Assembly: GCF_004341235.1 (NCBI RefSeq) | Contig: NZ_SLUP01000009.1 | Span: 204,604-268,603, forward strand | Source: Mariniflexile fucanivorans | GTDB lineage: Bacteria; Bacteroidota; Bacteroidia; Flavobacteriales; Flavobacteriaceae | Direction: 5' to 3' | Length of the DNA: 64,000 nucleotides | Shown here: positions 17,256 to 25,846 of the stretch, piece after piece | How the letters are laid out: every line of letters begins with the position of its first letter | Numbering within the stretch: the first letter of the stretch is position 1 | Notes under the pieces: generated by a model | Told to the model about the DNA's origin: nothing | Seen by the model: only the letters and a program-made list of their open reading frames with translations | The model's database searches: none | Translations under genes and position numbers: made by a program

Positions 17256-18389
17256 TTAACTGTATTTTACCTTTCTTAAAACACGCATCGATTCTTTATA
17301 TAAGTGATACAATTCTTCACTATAAGCTCTTAAATAAGGTTTAGCTTCTTCCAATTTATCAATGGCTTCGTGAAATAAATTAAGGTAACAGATAAGATAG
17401 GTTACAGGCAAGTTTTTTAAATCTAATTCTTCCGCTTTTGTAAAGGCTTGTCCTTTTTTTAGTTTTTCTAAAAGGGCATTTGTGGTATTGTAAATATGAT
17501 GAAGCACTTTTTTGTCGTATTGAGGCGCTTCAAACAATAATTTTGTTTCGATGGTGTAATTGGCGTTATTTTCAAAATTGATGAGTGTTTCTTCCAATTG
17601 ATAGTATTTATTGGAATTTTGAAATCCAAGATTAACGTATTCAATAATTTTAAAAGAATCTTCATTTATATAGATAGCTACTTCATCTAAAGCTGAAAAA
17701 AACAATCGAACCTGTTCATTAATCAACTCTATATCAACTCTAGAAAAAAACGTTTCATCTTTAACCACCTTTTTTTGTCCCGCCCAACACACCACAAAAT
17801 ACTCTTTAAAAACCTTGTATTTTGGATTGTAATCTTTTCGGTTTTTCATAAAATCGAAAACGCCATTTAAGGTATGCTCTATATTGTTTTGCGAATTGTT
17901 TTCAATAGATTCAACAATTTTAGAGTTTACATCTTTTATTTCAATATCAAAAACTTTGGGCATGCTCATACTCCCATCTCTAAAAAAAACTGAACCTCCA
18001 TAATATTTCCAAATATTTTTTCGCAAAGAGGTTATTTTTCCCGTGGGACGAATGGTAACCAAACCAACTACTTTATGGTCTGGTAAATGCGGAAAAGGGA
18101 TGTTTTCATATTGAACAATAGGTGGATTGGTTAAATAGGCATTGATGAGGTTTTGAATTTTGCTGTCATCAAAAAAATCGACACCAACAATATCGTTGTC
18201 AGTATCTTCAACCCCAATAACAATAAAGGAATTATTTTTTGGGTTGCTATTTGAAAGGGCACAAATATGTTTTAAAAACTTCGCTTTTCCTTCTTTAAAA
18301 CTAATATCAATTTTACGCTTTTTATCATAAAAGCTGTTCTCGTCGTTGTGCGATAATAGGTTTTTTATAAGTAAGCGTTTGTTAATCAT
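17256..18389 (-). CDS. AlbA_2 (Schlafen-like) putative nucleic-acid-binding protein
   Basis: Protein of 377 residues. The N-terminal 150 resemble the AlbA_2 / divergent AAA-4 domain: IDISFKEGKAKFLKHICALSN, then NNSFIVIGVEDTDNDIVGVDFFDD, and a final YYGGSVFFRDGSMSMP strand. That domain occurs in transcriptional regulators and in Schlafen-type nucleases. The C-terminal half is helical with no recognised domain. It lies downstream of a four-helix-bundle gene on the same strand, 38 bases away. Whether it binds DNA, RNA or a nucleotide is not known. Confidence 0.7.
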   Translation of the reverse strand: MINKRLLIKNLLSHNDENSFYDKKRKIDISFKEGKAKFLKHICALSNSNPKNNSFIVIGVEDTDNDIVGVDFFDDSKIQNLINAYLTNPPIVQYENIPFPHLPDHKVVGLVTIRPTGKITSLRKNIWKYYGGSVFFRDGSMSMPKVFDIEIKDVNSKIVESIENNSQNNIEHTLNGVFDFMKNRKDYNPKYKVFKEYFVVCWAGQKKVVKDETFFSRVDIELINEQVRLFFSALDEVAIYINEDSFKIIEYVNLGFQNSNKYYQLEETLINFENNANYTIETKLLFEAPQYDKKVLHHIYNTTNALLEKLKKGQAFTKAEELDLKNLPVTYLICYLNLFHEAIDKLEEAKPYLRAYSEELYHLYKESMRVLRKVKYS

Positions 18390-18427
18390 TGGGTATTATC
18401 TATTTTTTATTATTTATTCAAGATTAA

Positions 18428-18814
18428 TCAAATTTTGCCCCCCTTGCGTTCAGATAACTTTAGATAGTTTATAAATTTTGACAATTGATTTATTAAACTT
18501 TCCGCCTTATCATTGAGTTTATTAAAGGTTGTTTCATCTATATGATTTCTTCTGAAACATCTTAATAATTGAGCTTTACTTTCACTGCAAGATCCACGAG
18601 AATAACTTAAAAACATAATAAATTCCTTGTTACCACCTCTACCAAAACCTTCGGCAATATTATCCATTACCGAACCAGACGAACCATTTATTTGTTCTCT
18701 TAATTTATAGTCTTTATTAAGAGTCGAATTTGTGATGATATTCCAAATATCATCACAAAAAATAGTAGCTTCTTTATAAACTTCTAAGCTTTCGAATGAA
18801 TTATGATGCGCCAT
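18428..18814 (-). CDS. Four-helix-bundle protein (23S rRNA intervening-sequence type)
   Basis: Protein of 128 residues of the family first seen encoded inside 23S rRNA intervening sequences. The signature is LEVYKEATIFCDDIW, LREQINGSSGSVMDNIAEGFGRG, and NKEFIMFLSYSRGSCSESKAQL. Members form pentameric four-helix bundles and are thought to bind nucleic acid. This copy is not in an rRNA gene; it lies between an SDR gene and an AlbA_2-type gene. These genes are widely scattered in Bacteroidota. The role is unknown. Confidence 0.85.
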   Translation of the reverse strand: MAHHNSFESLEVYKEATIFCDDIWNIITNSTLNKDYKLREQINGSSGSVMDNIAEGFGRGGNKEFIMFLSYSRGSCSESKAQLLRCFRRNHIDETTFNKLNDKAESLINQLSKFINYLKLSERKGGKI

Positions 18815-18866
18815 ATAACCTGAATAAAAAATAAAAATAAATAATGTTTAACTTTGGCAAAGAAAT

Positions 18867-19619
18867 TTAAAAAGATTTGTTTACCAAAGTTGAATTTGCC
18901 TGAGCTGTACAAAACATCAAAACATCGGCAATATTTACGTGAGCTGGTCTTGAAACCACAAAATAAATAACTTCAGCTACATCTTCAGCTTGCAATGCCT
19001 TAAAACCTTGGTAAACGGTATCAGCTATTTCAGCACCTTTAAAGCGCACTTTTGAAAATTCGGTTTCAACCAATCCTGGGTTTACAGCACCAACTTTTAT
19101 TCCAAACGGATTTAAATCCATACGCATCCCTTCAGTAATAGCTAAAACAGCATGCTTACTTCCGCAATACACATTGCCTTTTGGATATACTTCTTTTCCT
19201 GCCGAAGAACCAATATTGATGATATGCCCCGATTTTCGTGCCGTCATTTGTGGGATAATGGCTTTGCTTACATACAATAAACCTTTTACGTTAATGTCCA
19301 TCATGGCATCCCAATCGTCTAAATTTCCAGCATCAATTGGGTCTAGCCCATGCGCATTTCCTGCGTTGTTTATTAAAATATCTATCTGTTTAAAATCTTC
19401 AGGTAACGAATCTATGGCTTTAAAAGTTTCAGTTTTATCTCTTACATCAAAATTTAAAATATGCACATTGGTTAGTTTACTAAGGGCTTCTTGTGTAGTT
19501 TTAAGTCTTTCTAAACGTCTTCCACATAACACCAAATTAATATTGTGTTTAGCAAACTCGCATGCGGTAGCATAACCAATACCGCTAGTTGCACCAGTTA
19601 TTAAGGCCGTTTTTATCAT
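18867..19619 (-). CDS. SDR family NADP-dependent oxidoreductase
   Basis: Classical short-chain dehydrogenase of 250 residues. The TGATSGIGYA dinucleotide-binding motif is at the start, followed by CGRRLERL (paired Arg favouring NADP), NNAG near residue 87, a catalytic Ser in INIGSSAGK and YCGSKHA with the catalytic Tyr and Lys. The closest familiar group is YdfG-like 3-hydroxy acid or serine dehydrogenases, which reduce malonic semialdehyde and oxidise serine-like hydroxyacids. The substrate is not certain. It appears to be a single gene, divergent from the Bat operon. Confidence 0.9.
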   Translation of the reverse strand: MIKTALITGATSGIGYATACEFAKHNINLVLCGRRLERLKTTQEALSKLTNVHILNFDVRDKTETFKAIDSLPEDFKQIDILINNAGNAHGLDPIDAGNLDDWDAMMDINVKGLLYVSKAIIPQMTARKSGHIINIGSSAGKEVYPKGNVYCGSKHAVLAITEGMRMDLNPFGIKVGAVNPGLVETEFSKVRFKGAEIADTVYQGFKALQAEDVAEVIYFVVSRPAHVNIADVLMFCTAQANSTLVNKSF

Positions 19620-19783
19620 GTTAATTAATTTTTATTTCATCTATAAAAATACTTAAAACTTGGTTTAATTAATAAAACTAAGTGTTATACTTTTTAATCA
19701 CCTATTTATTTAACCTAGTATTAACGCTATAGGCCAATTATTTTAACCAATCTTTAACAGCGGACTAAGAAAAATTTTAACAA

Positions 19784-19815
19784 TTTGCATGCCTCAAATA
19801 TGCTTACTATATTCG
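19784..19815 (+). promoter_or_regulatory. Bacteroidota-type promoter of the Bat operon
   Basis: TTTG at 19784-19787 and TATATTCG at 19808-19815 match the -33 TTTG and -7 TAnnTTTG consensus with one mismatch and a 20-base spacer. The predicted start is about 15 bases before the first ATG of moxR, so the leader is short. Confidence 0.6.
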
Positions 19816-19834
19816 GGCTTTTAAAAACAAAAAA

Positions 19835-20839
19835 ATGATGGAAGATACTGGTACAATTGATATTAAAACAATTAACGAGAAAATTGAAAGAGAAAGTGCT
19901 TTTGTTGATTTACTAATGCTAGAGATGAACAAAGTCATCGTGGGGCAAAAACACATGGTGGAGCGTTTGCTTATTGGTTTGTTGGGACAAGGACATATTT
20001 TATTGGAAGGAGTGCCTGGTTTAGCAAAAACTTTAGCGATTAATACGTTGGCACAAGCGGTTGATGGAAGTTTTAGTAGAATCCAGTTTACCCCCGATTT
20101 ATTACCTGCTGATGTAACAGGAACCTTAATTTACAATATGAAGGTGAATGATTTTTCCATTAAAAAAGGGCCTATTTTCGCAAATTTTGTACTAGCAGAT
20201 GAGATTAACCGTGCGCCAGCAAAAGTGCAATCGGCATTACTTGAGGCGATGCAAGAAAAGCAAGTAACTATTGGCGATGAAACCTTTAAATTGGATAAAC
20301 CATTTTTGGTAATGGCAACTCAAAACCCTGTTGAACAAGAAGGAACGTATCCTTTACCAGAAGCACAAGTGGATCGTTTTATGTTGAAAACAGTCATTGA
20401 TTATCCAAAAATTGCTGAGGAACAATTAATAATGCGTGCCAATATGAAAGGTGCTTGGGATAAAGTAAACCCAGTAATTTCAGTAGCACAGATACTAAAA
20501 GCACAACAAGTGGTTCGTGAAGTGTATATGGACGAGAAAATTGAAAAATACATTCTCGATATTATTTTCGCAACACGTTACCCAGAAAAGTATAGACTTG
20601 CCGATTTAAAACCATTAATTTCTTTTGGTGCATCACCTCGTGGAAGTATCAATTTAGCAACAGCTGCTAAATGTTACGCCTTTATTAAACGTCGTGGATA
20701 TGTTATTCCAGAAGATGTACGCGCCGTAGTTTACGATGTGTTAAGACACAGAATTGGAATTACTTACGAAGCGGAAGCTGAAAATGTAACGTCTGTGGAC
20801 ATCATCAACAAAATTGTAAACGAAATAGAAGTGCCTTAA
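19835..20839 (+). CDS. MoxR family AAA+ ATPase, first gene of the Bat operon
   Basis: AAA+ chaperone of 334 residues. The Walker A form GVPGLAKT, Walker B LADEINRAP and sensor-1 region MATQNPVEQEGTYPLPEAQVDRF are all diagnostic of MoxR. MoxR ATPases act with von Willebrand A (VWA) proteins as metal-chaperone or complex-assembly systems; here the DUF58, BatA and BatB proteins downstream are the partners. Two ATG codons in a row (19835 and 19838) make the exact start uncertain by one codon. A well-placed promoter precedes it. The gap to the next gene is 118 bases and carries a word-repeat palindrome. Confidence 0.95.
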   Translation: MMEDTGTIDIKTINEKIERESAFVDLLMLEMNKVIVGQKHMVERLLIGLLGQGHILLEGVPGLAKTLAINTLAQAVDGSFSRIQFTPDLLPADVTGTLIYNMKVNDFSIKKGPIFANFVLADEINRAPAKVQSALLEAMQEKQVTIGDETFKLDKPFLVMATQNPVEQEGTYPLPEAQVDRFMLKTVIDYPKIAEEQLIMRANMKGAWDKVNPVISVAQILKAQQVVREVYMDEKIEKYILDIIFATRYPEKYRLADLKPLISFGASPRGSINLATAAKCYAFIKRRGYVIPEDVRAVVYDVLRHRIGITYEAEAENVTSVDIINKIVNEIEVP

Positions 20840-20847
20840 AAAGTTTA

Positions 20848-20952
20848 CAGTATTCAGTGACAGTTTGCAGTGACTTACTAAAAACTGAATACCCAAAACT
20901 AAATTCAACGGTTTATTGATAACTGAATACTGCGACTGAAAACTGTTTGCTG
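20848..20952. repeat. Word-repeat imperfect palindrome (CAGT type)
   Basis: The left arm is built of CAGT words (CAGTATTCAGTGACAGTTTG, then CAGT). The right arm, about 20921-20945, is close to its reverse complement (AACTGAATACTGCGACTGAA and on). It fills the gap between moxR and the DUF58 gene. It is one of five such elements in the operon. Confidence 0.6.
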
Positions 20953-20957
20953 AATAA

Positions 20958-21824
20958 ATGGATACTAAAGAATTACTAAAAAAAGTACGAAAAATAGAAA
21001 TCAAGACACGCCGTTTGTCTGATCATATATTTGGGGGCGAATACCATTCAACCTTTAAAGGGCGTGGTATGACTTTTAGTGAAGTACGCCAGTACCAATT
21101 TGGTGACGATGTTAGAAATATCGATTGGAATGTAACCGCACGCTACAACGAACCCTACATAAAAGTTTTTGAAGAAGAACGCGAACTTACCATGATGCTT
21201 ATGGTTGATGTGTCGGGATCTGAAATGTTTGGTACCGAACAACAATTTAAAAATGAAGTAGTTACAGAAATTGCTGCGACTTTAGCATTTTCAGCAACAC
21301 AAAATAATGATAAAATAGGTTTGATTTTGTTTTCCGATAAGGTTGAACTTTATATTCCACCAAAAAAAGGACGTTCGCATGTTCTTCGTATTATCCGAGA
21401 GTTGATTGAATTTGAACCAGAAAGCAAACAAACTAATTTAGCCGAAGCTTTAAAATTCATGCAAAACGTTATGAAGAAAAAAGCCATTGTGTTTGTATTA
21501 TCTGATTTTATTGCAGATGATTACCATCAAACCATGAAAATTGTTTCAGGAAAACACGATGTTACAGGTATTCGAGTGTACGATAAACGAGAGGAAGAAA
21601 TTCCAAATCTAGGTCTTGTTCAAATGCAAGATGAAGAAACGGGCGAATTGATGTTGGTAAATACATCATCAAAAAAAGTACGTTTAAATTATGGTAAATT
21701 CTACCATGAAAAAGTAGAATACTATAAAGAAAGTTTCAATAAATCTGGTGCAGGGTCTATAGATTGCAGAGTGGATGAAAGCTACGTTAAGAAAATGTTA
21801 GGCTATTTTAAAAGAAGAGGATAA
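20958..21824 (+). CDS. DUF58 / VWA-like protein of the Bat operon
   Basis: Protein of 288 residues. The DUF58 hallmark is DDVRNIDWNVTARYNEPYIK followed by FEEERELTMMLMVDVSGSEM, where DVSGS resembles the metal-ion-dependent adhesion site of VWA domains. No membrane helix is seen, so it is probably cytoplasmic. It always accompanies MoxR ATPases and is likely a client or adaptor. Its stop overlaps the next ATG by one base (TAATG). Confidence 0.9.
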   Translation: MDTKELLKKVRKIEIKTRRLSDHIFGGEYHSTFKGRGMTFSEVRQYQFGDDVRNIDWNVTARYNEPYIKVFEEERELTMMLMVDVSGSEMFGTEQQFKNEVVTEIAATLAFSATQNNDKIGLILFSDKVELYIPPKKGRSHVLRIIRELIEFEPESKQTNLAEALKFMQNVMKKKAIVFVLSDFIADDYHQTMKIVSGKHDVTGIRVYDKREEEIPNLGLVQMQDEETGELMLVNTSSKKVRLNYGKFYHEKVEYYKESFNKSGAGSIDCRVDESYVKKMLGYFKRRG

Positions 21825-23500
21825 TGCAAATTATGAATTATGAATTACGAATTATGAATATGAAAACCATGATGAAAAGTCTTCGGTCTTCAGTCTTCGG
21901 TCTTCTGCCTGTTTTCTTTTTTCTTTTTTCTTTACTCTCCTATTCACAAGTTTCAACATCTATCGATTCAACAAAAATTAAAATAGGGCAACAAATTACC
22001 TATAAAATAGAAGTTGAAGCTAAAGCTAATAGCTTGGTGGTTTTCCCAGAAGGGCAAACATTTTCACCTTTAGAAATGATAGAATCGTATGCTATTGATA
22101 CGGTTAAAAAGAACGACAAATACAATCTGATTAAAAAATATGGTTTAACCCAATTCGATTCTGGAAAATATACCATTCCAAGACAAAAAATAATAATTGG
22201 GGATAAAACCTTTTTTACTGATTCTTTAAAAGTTGAGGTTAATAATGTGGTAATAGACACCACAAAACAAGGTCTTTACGATATAAAGCCAATCATTGAA
22301 GTTAAAAAACAAGGTAGCGACTGGTGGAAATATTTGTTAATTGTGCTTTTAATAATTGGCATCATCGGTTTTTTAATGTATTGGTTTATTTGGCGAAAAA
22401 AACCATTGACAGAAGAGGAAGAAATAGCCTTGCTACCACCTTACGATCGTGCCAAATTAGCTTTAAAAAAGTTAGATGAAAGTCATTATTTACATACCGA
22501 TTCTATTAAAGAATATTACTCAGAGTTAACCTTCATCATTAGAAAATATTTAGATGAAAAAGTATACGACAAAGCATTAGAAAGCACAACAGATGAACTT
22601 ATTTCTAGATTAAATTTACTTAAAGAGGGCAACCAAATAGAATTAAGTAAACAAGATATAAGAAACCTAGAAAGCATTTTAAAACGTGCCGATTTAGTAA
22701 AATTCGCAAAATCGGCCGTAGATGTCGAGCTTGCCAAATTAGATAGAAACACCATTGATATTGAGATAGACAACGTTAAACAAGCACTTCCTGAACCAAC
22801 AGAAGAAGAAAAGCTTTTAGACGAACAATACCGTGAATCGTTAGAACGCAAAAAGAAACGTAAAAAAATCATCATAACCGTTGTAATAGGTGTGTTTCTG
22901 CTCATGGCAACCTTTGTTGGGTTCTCAATAAAATATGGTTTTGGTTATGTGAAAGACATTTTAATAGGGCACGATAGTATCGAACTTTTAGAAGGCGAAT
23001 GGGTAACCAGTGAGTATGGTTTTCCACCGGTTACCATTTCAACACCAATAGTTTTAACACGTGTTGAGATACCAACTCCCGAAGAGGCAAAAGTACAAAT
23101 GTCTCAAACCATGTTTATATATGGCACCTTATTAGATGTGTTTAGTGTTGTAGTCAATACCACAACTTATAAAAATTTAGGTGATAATAAGATCGATTTA
23201 GAGAAGACATCCGAGATTAGTTTAAAAGCCATTGAAGCGCAAGGTGCTAAAGATATTTTGGTGTTTAGAGAAAAGTTTGTAACACCCAATGGAGCCGAAG
23301 GCATAAAAACCTATGGTTCATTTAAAGCTGAAAATGCGATAAGTAAAAAAGTACAAGAATGTAATTACGTGATGCTGTTGTTTACTTCGGAAAATGTATT
23401 GCAACAAGTGATGGTGACTTATGCAAAAGATGATGCGTATGCCGACCAAATAATAGAGCGTATTTTAAATTCAGTAGAACTTAAAAAAGCAGAAGAATAA
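21824..23500 (+). CDS. Bat-operon two-helix membrane protein with repeat-derived signal peptide
   Basis: Protein of up to 558 residues, of a type found between DUF58 and BatA in flavobacterial Bat operons. It has a signal peptide ending near SYSQ (residue 42), a periplasmic beta-rich domain to about 165, a membrane helix at 169-190, a cytoplasmic helical segment (DRAKLALKKLDES and on), a second helix near 347-370 and a C-terminal periplasmic domain. The arrangement is BatD-like but without a recognised name. The start at 21824 is coupled to the DUF58 stop, yet the ATG at 21860 gives a more normal signal peptide. The DNA of the first 28 codons is made of word repeats that elsewhere are non-coding. 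Confidence 0.75.
   Translation: MQIMNYELRIMNMKTMMKSLRSSVFGLLPVFFFLFSLLSYSQVSTSIDSTKIKIGQQITYKIEVEAKANSLVVFPEGQTFSPLEMIESYAIDTVKKNDKYNLIKKYGLTQFDSGKYTIPRQKIIIGDKTFFTDSLKVEVNNVVIDTTKQGLYDIKPIIEVKKQGSDWWKYLLIVLLIIGIIGFLMYWFIWRKKPLTEEEEIALLPPYDRAKLALKKLDESHYLHTDSIKEYYSELTFIIRKYLDEKVYDKALESTTDELISRLNLLKEGNQIELSKQDIRNLESILKRADLVKFAKSAVDVELAKLDRNTIDIEIDNVKQALPEPTEEEKLLDEQYRESLERKKKRKKIIITVVIGVFLLMATFVGFSIKYGFGYVKDILIGHDSIELLEGEWVTSEYGFPPVTISTPIVLTRVEIPTPEEAKVQMSQTMFIYGTLLDVFSVVVNTTTYKNLGDNKIDLEKTSEISLKAIEAQGAKDILVFREKFVTPNGAEGIKTYGSFKAENAISKKVQECNYVMLLFTSENVLQQVMVTYAKDDAYADQIIERILNSVELKKAEE
21828..21907. repeat. Word-repeat elements inside a signal-peptide coding region
   Basis: The first stretch (21828-21858) repeats AATTATG and AATTACG words. 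The second (21878-21907) repeats AGTCTTCGGTCTTC. Both word types recur elsewhere in Flavobacteriaceae between genes, as far as I recall. Here they are read in frame, the second as SLRSSVFGLL. Confidence 0.55.
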
Positions 23501-24507
23501 TGTTTGAAGGCATCGAATTTTTAAATAAGCAGTGGTTTTGGGCATTTTTAGTGTTACCATTAGCAATTCTGTGGTATATTTTCAAGCATAAAAAACAAAC
23601 AGCAGAACTTAAAATATCTAGTTTAAAAGGTTTTAAACTAACCAATTCTGTGTTACCTAAATTAAAACACGGCTTATTTATTTTGCGTTTATTGGCACTT
23701 GCGTTTTTAATTACAGCATTGGCAAGACCACAAACTATTGATGTGTCTTCCAAAACAAAAACCACAAGAGGTATTGATATTGTTATGGCAATTGATGTAT
23801 CAGCAAGTATGCTTGCAAAAGATTTATCGCCAAACAGACTTGAAGCATTAAAAAATGTAGCCTCAGAATTTATAAAAGGTAGGCCAAATGATAGAATAGG
23901 TTTGGTAGAATATGCCGGCGAAAGTTATACAAGAACACCGGTTACCAGTGATAAGTCGATTGTTTTACGTTCATTAAATGATATTAAATACAACACCATT
24001 ATTGAAGGTGGGACAGCCATCGGGATGGGTTTAGCAACGGCGGTAAACCGTTTAAAAGACAGTAAAGCCAAAAGTAAAGTGATTATTTTATTAACTGATG
24101 GCGTTAATAACACCGGTTTCATAGACCCGAAAATAGCCAGTGAATTAGCGATGGAATACGGTATAAAAACCTATACCATTGGCTTGGGTACTAATGGAAT
24201 GGCGCTTTCGCCTGTTGCCTTAGACCCAAGAACAGGCGGGTTTCAATATGCTAGAGTACCAGTAGAAATAGATGAAGTATTGTTAAAAGAAATCGCATCA
24301 GTTACAGGAGGAAAATATTTTAGGGCCACCAATAACAAAAAGCTTGAAGAAATTTATAATGAAATAAATAAACTTGAAAAAACAGATGTTGAAGAGTTTA
24401 AATATTATAATTACGAAGAAAAATACCGTCCGTTAGTGCTATTAGCAGGTTTGTTTCTTTTAATAGAATTTTTATTAAGAAACACTCTTTTTAGGAGTTT
24501 TATTTAG
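23500..24507 (+). CDS. batA: BatA, VWA domain membrane protein
   Basis: Protein of 335 residues with an N-terminal membrane helix (about 10-28), a second at 56-75, a VWA domain and a C-terminal helix near 305-325. The metal site is intact: AIDVSASML (DxSxS), a conserved Thr in EGGTAIGMG and Asp in LLTDGVNNTG. BatA and BatB are inner-membrane VWA proteins needed for stress and oxygen tolerance in Bacteroides and Leptospira, probably assembling with MoxR. It begins at the last base of the preceding stop. A 139-base gap with repeats separates it from batB. Confidence 0.92.
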   Translation: MFEGIEFLNKQWFWAFLVLPLAILWYIFKHKKQTAELKISSLKGFKLTNSVLPKLKHGLFILRLLALAFLITALARPQTIDVSSKTKTTRGIDIVMAIDVSASMLAKDLSPNRLEALKNVASEFIKGRPNDRIGLVEYAGESYTRTPVTSDKSIVLRSLNDIKYNTIIEGGTAIGMGLATAVNRLKDSKAKSKVIILLTDGVNNTGFIDPKIASELAMEYGIKTYTIGLGTNGMALSPVALDPRTGGFQYARVPVEIDEVLLKEIASVTGGKYFRATNNKKLEEIYNEINKLEKTDVEEFKYYNYEEKYRPLVLLAGLFLLIEFLLRNTLFRSFI

Positions 24508-24550
24508 AAAATATTAGTTAGGTATAAGGCCATCGAGACTTATATTTAAA

Positions 24551-24644
24551 ACATCAGTGAATTCGTGGATAAACAACTAAACAAATCCGCGACAAACAAT
24601 TTAAACTTTGGAATTTGGAGTTTAAAATATTGGAATTTAGAAAT
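24551..24644. repeat. Word-repeat element (GAATTCGTGG and TTTGGAATTTGG types)
   Basis: The gap between batA and batB holds GTGAATTCGTGGATAAACAA, AATCCGCGACAAACAA and a run of TTTGGAATTTGG and ATTGGAATTTAG words. It is less clearly palindromic than the other elements of the operon. It ends directly at the batB start. Confidence 0.5.
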
Positions 24645-24646
24645 TT

Positions 24647-25684
24647 ATGTATCAATTAGACGAAAAAATATGGTTTTGGGTATTAGGAATTATTCCAGTA
24701 ATAATCCTATTCTTTTTGCTGCTTCAATTTTGGAAACACCGCACTCAACGCAAATTTGCCGATAAAGCATTATTGAAAAAGTTAAGTCCGAATGCATCGT
24801 TATTCAAATCTATTTTAAAATTAGTGGTGTTAAGTTTGGCCTTTGCATGTTTAGCACTTGCTTTAGTAAACCCAAAAATAGGCTCGAAGTTAGAAACCAT
24901 AAAACGTGAAGGTGTAGATATTGTTTTTGCAGTCGATGTCTCAAAAAGTATGCTTGCTGAAGATATTGCTCCCAACCGATTGGAAAAAGCAAAGCAATTA
25001 GTAACACAAATCATCAATAATTTAGCAAGCGACCGTGTGGGTATTATTGCGTACGCAGGAAAAGCATTTCCGCAACTGCCCATTACAACCGATTATGGTT
25101 CGGCAAAAATGTTCCTTCAAAGTATGAATACCGATATGTTATCCTCACAAGGAACTGCCATAAATGAAGCCATTAAGCTAGCAACCACCTATTTTGATGA
25201 TGAAGAACAAACCAACCGTATTCTCATCATTATTTCAGATGGCGAAGACCACAGTGAAGAAGCTGCTGCCGTTGCCGAAGAAGCTAATGAAGCAGGCATT
25301 CGAATTTTCACTATTGGAGTAGGTGATGTAAATGGCGGTCCCATACCAGAAAAGCGCAATGGGATTGTTTTAAATTACAAAAAGGATAACCAAGGAGAAA
25401 CCGTTATTACGCGTTTAGATGAAGAAACCCTTAAAAGTATTGCAGCCGAAGCTAATGGCGTTTATTTGAATGGAAGAAATACCAACGATGTGGTTAAAGA
25501 AATAGGCGATATTTTAAACGGTATGGATAAAAAGGAGTTTGAAACCAAGGAATATGCCGATTTTAAAGACCAATTTCAGTGGTTTTTAGCATTTGCTATT
25601 TTCTTTTTACTAATAGATATTTTCTTACTGGAACGAAAAACAGCTTGGTTGAAAAAGTTGAATTTATTTAATGAAAACCTGTAA
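24647..25684 (+). CDS. batB: BatB, VWA domain membrane protein
   Basis: Paralog of BatA, 345 residues, with the same plan: two N-terminal helices (about 9-28 and 58-76), a VWA domain with AVDVSKSML, SSQGTAINEA and IISDGEDHSEE, and a C-terminal helix at about 310-328. The metal-site residues are complete. BatA and BatB probably form a heteromeric complex exposing their VWA domains to one compartment. A 162-base gap follows before batC. Confidence 0.92.
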   Translation: MYQLDEKIWFWVLGIIPVIILFFLLLQFWKHRTQRKFADKALLKKLSPNASLFKSILKLVVLSLAFACLALALVNPKIGSKLETIKREGVDIVFAVDVSKSMLAEDIAPNRLEKAKQLVTQIINNLASDRVGIIAYAGKAFPQLPITTDYGSAKMFLQSMNTDMLSSQGTAINEAIKLATTYFDDEEQTNRILIIISDGEDHSEEAAAVAEEANEAGIRIFTIGVGDVNGGPIPEKRNGIVLNYKKDNQGETVITRLDEETLKSIAAEANGVYLNGRNTNDVVKEIGDILNGMDKKEFETKEYADFKDQFQWFLAFAIFFLLIDIFLLERKTAWLKKLNLFNENL

Positions 25685-25690
25685 TATAAA

Positions 25691-25760
25691 GTACGAATTA
25701 CGAGTTACGATTTTTAAATAAGAGTGTCAAGTAAGCGTAAATCAAAAATCTTAATTCGTA
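25691..25760. repeat. Word-repeat palindrome (TACGAATTACG type)
   Basis: TACGAATTACGAGTTACGAT at the left is partly complementary to ATCTTAATTCGTA at the right. It lies just after the batB stop. Confidence 0.5.
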
Positions 25761-25781
25761 AATAATTTGAAATTATTTTAT

Positions 25782-25814
25782 AAAACCTTTAACGATACAC
25801 AATTATAAGGTTTT
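25782..25814 (+). promoter_or_regulatory. Intra-operon hairpin before batC
   Basis: AAAACCTT and AAGGTTTT arms enclose a 17-base loop. Only a short T run follows. It could be a weak attenuator or a processing site that sets the amount of batCDE relative to batAB. Confidence 0.4.
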
Positions 25815-25846
25815 GTAAATTTATAAGTTGAATAAAGCATTATAAA

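Noticed and set aside
18850..18891. AACTTTGG...CCAAAGTT inverted repeat at the SDR 3' end
   Set aside because: Arms are 26 bases apart, no T-tract follows, and it overlaps the coding end; probably chance.
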